Source: Adiantum capillus-veneris (lineage: Eukaryota; Streptophyta; Polypodiopsida; Polypodiales; Pteridaceae). From it: a DNA stretch of 64,000 bases. This document shows positions 58,901 to 64,000 of this stretch, piece by piece. The notes below the pieces were generated by a model, which saw only the letters and a list, made by a program, of their open reading frames with translations, did no database searches and was not told the origin of the DNA. The stretch's first letter is position 1. Every line of letters starts with the position of its first letter. A program made the position numbers and the translations under genes. Location of the stretch: the NCBI GenBank assembly GCA_014529385.2, contig CM043955.1, forward strand, positions 151,624,140 to 151,688,139. The letters run 5' to 3'.

Positions 58901-60931
58901 AGGTATGTGTGCATACTATAGACGCTTCATAGAAAAGTTCTCACAAATTGCGGGACCATTACATGACCTAACAAAAAAAAAATGTTAGGTATACGTGGTC
59001 TGCTAAGGAGAACAATGCTTTCGAAAAGCTTAAAGAAAAGCTTATCTCTCAACCTGTGCTTACACTACCGAATCTCTCAAAACCATTTGAGGTCCAATGT
59101 GATGCTTGTGGTGATTGCCTTGGGGCTGTTTTGCTCCAAGAAGGGCACGCCATAGGCTATGAGAGTCGAAAGCTTGACCCTGTTGAGCAAGCTCTAGGCA
59201 TATACGAAAAAGAACTCCTTGCAGTTCTACATGCCTTAGACTCATGGAAGCACTATTTATTGGGGACTCCTTTCATTCTGCGAACGGATCACCAAAGTCT
59301 TAAGTACTTCATGACGCAGACCAAGCTCTCCGACAAACAAATGAGGTGGGAAAATTTCCTTTCGCAATTTCATTTTCATATTGCTCACATTGCTGGCAAG
59401 CATAATCAAGTAGCCGATGCACTCTCAAGACGACCGAGAGTGAATGCGGTTTCCATAGCAACTCACAATGATCTATCTTCAATGATAGATGAGTATGCTA
59501 TTGATCCCGATTTTAGAGATGTGATTTCAGCCCTTGCATTAGGGAAGAAAGAAGAACCATTTACTTTACAAGATGGTTATCTTCTCTATGGCAATAGACT
59601 ATGCGTTACTAACTCACTACGTGAGAAAGTAATGTATGAATCTCATGCTCCCCCATATGCGGGGCATAGAGGGATTCAGTCTACCCTAAAGGGAATTGAA
59701 ACATATTTCTATTGGCCTACCATGAGAGTAAACATACACGAGTATGTTTCCAAATGTGTGGTATGTCAAAAGACAAAATTTGATAGAGGGAAGCAACTTG
59801 GATTGCTTCAACCCTTGCCAATCCCTAATTCACCTTGGGAGAGCATATCCATGGATTTTATCTTTGGATTGCCTAAGTCTATCCATGGGAATACGGGAAT
59901 ATGGACAATAGTAGACAGGTTCAGTAAACAAGCTCATTTTATACCTGTCAAAAAGACTATCAAAGCCCATCAAATGGCAACCCTCTTCATTTCACAAATT
60001 TTCAAGTACCATGGCTTGCCAATGTCCATAGTGTCGGATAGAGATCCTAGAATGACCAGTAATTTCTGGAAGGGTCTCTTTGAGAATTTAGGAACAAGGC
60101 TAAACTTCTCTTCGGCCTATCATCCACAAACTGATGGCCAAAGTGAAATAGCTAACCTAACCATTCTTGATCTACTAAAAGCCTATGTAAGGAAGAGATC
60201 AAAGATCCCAATGGGAGAAGTACTTACCTTTAGTAGAGTATGCTTACAATAACACTGTACATACTTCCACAGGAAAAGCACCTTTCGAGGTAATTGAGGG
60301 AAGATCAAAAAGTCCCTTGCTACTTAAGGTACATGGGAAGATCTTCGCTGCAGATGAGTATAGCCGAGACCTACAAGAATCTTTCCAAAAGATTAAGGAT
60401 GCTATCTCTATCTCACAGCAAAGGCAAAAGGCTGCTGCTGACAAGCACAGAAGAGCCCAAGCCTTTAAAGAAAACGATTGGGTCTTGTTAAAGTTTCCCA
60501 AGGCTCGATTAAGGCACACGACGGGCAAGAATCCTACGGGCCACCAAAAGTACTATGCTAAACTAGCAAAAAGGTACTATGGTCCCTTCCAGATTCTTAG
60601 GCCAATCAATGAGATGGCCTATCAACTTAAGTTGCCCAATCATTGGCTCATACACAATGCTTTTCATGTGAGCCTCTTAAAGCCTTACAAAGGAGAGCCA
60701 CCTCAAGAACCAACTATTGAAGACCCACCGGAGATCGAGGACCACGAGGAGGTGCTGCAGCCCGAGTCCATTCTCCGACATGAAGACAAGGTATTAAGAG
60801 GCGGTAAGACTATCCGACAATATCTTATTAAGTTTAAGAATTATCCTTTTGAAGATGCTAGATGGATGCAAGGCATACAATTAAAGGATAACCTAAACCT
60901 TGTCAATGCTTACAATGCTTCCCAAGAGTAA
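55983..60931 (+). pseudogene. Gag-pol region of gypsy A
   Basis: Gag starts MADNSKESEINVDNFDFAHE at 55,983, followed by a basic Arg/Ser-rich segment (about 56,350-56,700) and the Retrotrans_gag core. A CCHC knuckle CFKCGEQGHAYRAC lies near 57,428. The protease [11 protein letters not shown] lies near 57,613. Reverse transcriptase is about 58,230-58,700 ([22 protein letters not shown]), RNase H about 59,060-59,450 (DACGDCLGAVL) and integrase about 59,640-60,200, with an HHCC zinc finger and DD-E core segments (MDFIFGLP, HPQTDGQSE). The C-terminal chromodomain-like fold (RQYLIKFKNYPFEDARWM) is near 60,816-60,870. In chromoviruses that domain guides insertion to marked chromatin. About three breaks are present; the element is otherwise close to whole. 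Confidence 0.93.
60750..60931 (+). other. Chromodomain-like C terminus of gypsy A pol
   Basis: ILRHEDKVLRGGKTIRQYLI and KFKNYPFEDARWM fit the beta strands and final helix of a chromodomain (compare QYLVKWKNLPxxEATWE). One usual aromatic cage residue (Trp in KWK) is Phe here, a change found in group II chromodomains. Confidence 0.65.
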
Positions 60932-61270
60932 GCAAATGTACAAAATGTTAAAAATGAACAAAAAATTTTGTCTTATAAGACTCTCTTTTTCTTTATTTGT
61001 GCACAAAAATGAAGTAGTATGCATGCTTAGATCAAGTTTGCGGAGACGACGTCTCCCAAACACCAAGTAGAGCTTGTCACTCTACTATGGAAGACTGATA
61101 GGACTAATGTGCAGACATGCTTGCGGCAGCCTCAGGCTCTCAAGCGCCAAATGGACTAGTCATCCATTATGGAATGATGTCGTAGGGTAACATAGGGATC
61201 CTCTACCCGCTAAGAAAAGGACTCATGCATATGCTTTATCTTCTCTACACCATAGTCGAGGACGACTATG

Positions 61271-61288
61271 ATTTCAAGAGAGAGGTAA
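61271..61288 (+). other. Polypurine tract of gypsy A
   Basis: ATTTCAAGAGAGAGGTAA directly precedes the 3' LTR and is the expected plus-strand primer. Confidence 0.75.
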
Positions 61289-62878
61289 TGTCATAATAAT
61301 CAATATCTAATTCTCCTAAATGATTTTCTCATATTAAACTGATCATTTAATGTGGGGAAGTGCCAAGGAGAAAAAGCTAGAATATTGGTTAAGCTAGCAG
61401 ACCAGGCCACAGTAGGGATCCAAAGGAGGGAAAATAGGGATCCAAAGGGGGGGCCATCTGCAAAAGAGCCATGTGAAACAATGGGCCAAAAAGACCCTAA
61501 GGTTCAGCCCATTAAGACTTCCAAAATGCTAAGGTTCCAAAATTCAAAGGTTGTGTCCAAAGGTCAACCCTAGGGAAAATTGGATGCTTAGTGTGTGCCC
61601 TAAAAGTCTTTGCACATCCCTACATGGGAGGGGGCGAGCCCCAAAGGTAGGAGATGAGAGAGAAAGCCACACACACACACACAGGCTCCCTTTACACAAA
61701 GGGAATGAGGGACACATGTCAGCTCCCTAGGCCAGATGCCCACAAGGTGTGCCCAATTCCTATTGGAAGACCCTTGAAGTGGACCAATGAGAATTAAGCT
61801 AGAGTAAATCTAGTTTAATTAATTTAAAAACATTTAATAAAAGAAACCAATGAGAATTAAGTCTCCTAGAAGACTATTGGGCAGTCTCCCAAGGGGTCCA
61901 ATGAGCATTCAGGAGCCCCATGGCTTGCCTGATTCCTATTGGCCAGGAGGCAAAGGGGTCCAATGAGAGTTTAGTTTAATTATTTAATTACCTGAAGCTC
62001 TCACAAAAGGGGAAAGGGGGACACATGTCAGAAGGCTATCACTTATGCTGCTTAATTCCTATTGGCTTGACCTGGGGAGGTCCAATGTGGCAAAAGCCAG
62101 ACCTATTTAGTAGCTAGGGCTCGCCCAAGAGAGAGGGGGGGCTGATTTTTGCTTGGCATTGACACACACACACTCACACTTGACCATGTGTGAAGGAAGA
62201 ATACTCTATCTCCTCCCAAGCTTTAATGGAGAGCTCATCACCTACTCCAAGCTTGTGAGATAGAAGCCTACATCAACACTCTCTTGGCATGTGGATGCAA
62301 ATCCAACCAAGAGCCAAGCTTCAATGCATGCTCATCTTCTCTACCAAGCTAATTACTAAGCTAAGCTATGCTAATATGAGTGATTATGTGAGGAGATGTA
62401 CATCTTTCTCGTAAGATACTTCTTTTTCCTCTCAATCTACTCTCATACCCTGCTAGCTCTCACCATCTTCGAAGGTGTGTGAGGTCTTGGGTCTGAGAAC
62501 GGGGATAATTCAAGTTGTGTTTGATTAAGTGTTTTGCTTGGTGTATGAAGCTTCCATCTTCATTGCACTAGCTAGTCTTGAAGGAACACAAAGAATTGTA
62601 TTGTACAATGTCTCTCTTGATGGGAGAAACCATAATACAAAGCCTTTTGGAGGGGGGACCGGCTCCATGCAAATCCGGTCCTCAATTGTTGTCAATAGCT
62701 TAATATCTCTCTCTTTTGAAAGTATTGTCGATGCTATCTAACTAGGTGTTATGCTTTTTGTTGCTCTCTCCACCCAAGCACTCTTGTAATTCTCATTAGG
62801 AATCTATTCTAATGAAATGCCCACTATGTTCATGCTAATTTCCGCTACACATAAGATTTTAGGCCATTAAATGTTACA
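61289..62878 (+). repeat. 3' LTR of gypsy A
   Basis: 1,590 bp and nearly identical to the 5' LTR. The differences seen are GAGG/GTGG, TTAGCAG/TTAGTAG, TCAGCAC/TCAACAC and CAACTG/CAATTG. Confidence 0.96.
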
Positions 62879-62882
62879 GGTG

Positions 62883-63952
62883 TGTTGAAAGGTCAACCTT
62901 TCAACAACGCTTCCATAAAGATTCCATAAAGATTCCTCAAAGATTCTCTAAAGATTCCAAATAAAGATGTTGATGAAGTGATGAAGACGAAGATGGATGC
63001 TGTAATGTGAAGATACAAGCTCATGGACATCATCGAATATCCCGTTATTATTATTTTGAGCCATTACGGCCACTTTTGTAATGTTTACGGGAACTTCATA
63101 TTTTAAGTCGACAATTGTATTTTGGCCAGAGATTTTTGTGGGATGAGCAAAGCCAGCTCACACTGTTGTAATTAAGCTCTATAGAAGCCTAGGGACAAAT
63201 CAGGTCATTTTGGTCGGACATTAGGTTTTCTAAGGCTTAGTATATAAGCCAAAACCTAAAGCTTTGTAAGGGGACTTCTAATAAATCTGATCTGCTGTGT
63301 CGTTGGGAGACTGGGAGAGAGTGAGAGAGAGTGTGTGTGTGTGTGTTATAGGAGCTACGGTGGTCGGAATCGCAAACGGAGAGCAGTAGTGTGTTGCCCA
63401 CGAGGAGAGCTACGCGTTGATGCTTACATCACGCGCGTTCGTCTGTGTTTTGGCATATCCACCCGCAAGCTACTTTTGGAGTTTCGGTGAGTAACTGTTG
63501 TCCGTTTTTGCATTTCAGTATATCCACGCGATCATAGCGAGTAGAGCTACACATTAGGCACTTTAGTTTTCGGAAACGTCGACCTGCAAAAACCGGCCAG
63601 ACATCCTACGCGTTTTCTGCACGAAGGGTATTGGGTAGGTTTTTTTGGTCATGGACCTTAGGGAGAGTGGCCTATTGGTGTTGATAGGATATCCCTGAAG
63701 TTTCGTAACGTTTCAAGAACGTCTAATGGGCTTTTGGCTTGCAGTAGCATCATAGGAGACTCTCACATTCACAGAACCAATGGCATGTAGATTTGATATC
63801 TCTGTAGGAAGTAGTCATTAGTCGGTCGAGTAGAGGTTGACACCCTTTGCTTGCTTCCACGCGCCTGCGGGTCGAGCTTCGTCCTCAGTTGACATTATAT
63901 GTTAGGTGAGTTCTCGCTATGCTGACATCCGTTGCGGCGTATCCGTCCAACA
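62883..63952 (+). repeat. F: probable LTR at the right window edge
   Basis: It begins with a palindromic tip (11-base arm TGTTGAAAGGT, centre CA, then its reverse complement, 62,883-62,906) and ends CCAACA. It has a TATA box TATATAAG at 63,240-63,247, and TTGGCAACGCCTGCCGAGGA follows, a weak match to a tRNA-Asp primer site. About 1,070 bp, similar in size and plan to the LTR at 13,498-14,515 but not clearly the same sequence. The element's inside lies beyond the window. Confidence 0.5.
63240..63247 (+). promoter_or_regulatory. TATA box of LTR F
   Basis: TATATAAGCC is followed about 40 bp later by an ACTTCTAATAAATCTG segment that could serve polyadenylation. This is a usual LTR layout. Confidence 0.5.
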
Positions 63953-64000
63953 TTGGCAACGCCTGCCGAGGACGAGGGCCCTAAGTAGGTGATCGAGACT

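Larger units (their letters stand above)
53976..62878 (+). mobile_element. Ty3/gypsy chromovirus A, full length, young
   Basis: 8,903 bp with two LTRs of exactly 1,590 bp that differ at about four positions (about 0.25%). A primer site, gag, protease, reverse transcriptase, RNase H, integrase, a chromodomain-like C terminus and a polypurine tract are all in order. At about 1e-8 substitutions per site per year this would be of the order of 0.1 million years, uncalibrated. It nevertheless has about three breaks in the coding part. No 5-bp target duplication is seen: the left flank is the element D LTR and the right flank is GGTG before another LTR. Confidence 0.95.

Overview
This looks like nuclear DNA from a land plant, most likely a flowering plant with a large, repeat-rich genome. 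The evidence is Ty3/gypsy and Ty1/copia LTR elements primed by initiator-Met tRNA, an En/Spm-type CACTA transposon with TNP2 and DUF4216-like domains and spliceable GT-AG introns, plant L1-type LINE reverse transcriptase, and a fragment of a plant heavy-metal-associated (HMA/HIPP-like) protein. I see no intact host gene, rRNA gene or CRISPR array. The species cannot be named from the sequence.

Left part (1-15,760). A minus-strand gag-type gene (948-1982) has a TATA-bearing, LTR-like region to its right. An unrecognised AT-rich stretch follows. Then comes a Ty1/copia copy (about 5,351-10,164) joined to a truncated Ty3/gypsy copy (10,165-12,000). A large fold-back with arms of about 180 bp sits at 12,487-12,850. 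Next is a minus-strand LTR (13,498-14,515) with a primer site that looks like tRNA-Asp, and a block of short tandem repeats (15,330-15,590).

Middle (15,764-53,973). Two decayed LINE fragments are cut by a minus-strand Ty3/gypsy element (B, 20,362-43,309). B has been invaded at least three times. A 10.3-kb terminal-inverted-repeat element with no transposase (T, 22,560-32,838) sits in its pol region. A second copia copy (38,033-43,083, TSD AAAAT) sits in its 5' LTR. A small non-coding LTR element (D, from 43,310) also sits in that LTR. D in turn carries a CACTA transposon (44,257-52,282, TSD AAT). The CACTA element has a TNP2-type transposase gene, a three-exon second gene and a captured HMA-domain gene fragment.

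Right part (53,976-64,000). A young Ty3/gypsy chromovirus (A, 53,976-62,878) has two 1,590-bp LTRs differing at about four positions. Its left flank is the D LTR. Its right flank is unrelated and begins another LTR (62,883-63,952), so the two flanks do not match. The whole window is therefore a stack of nested mobile elements whose relative ages can be read from the interruptions: LINEs, then gypsy B, then T, copia 2 and D, then CACTA and gypsy A.
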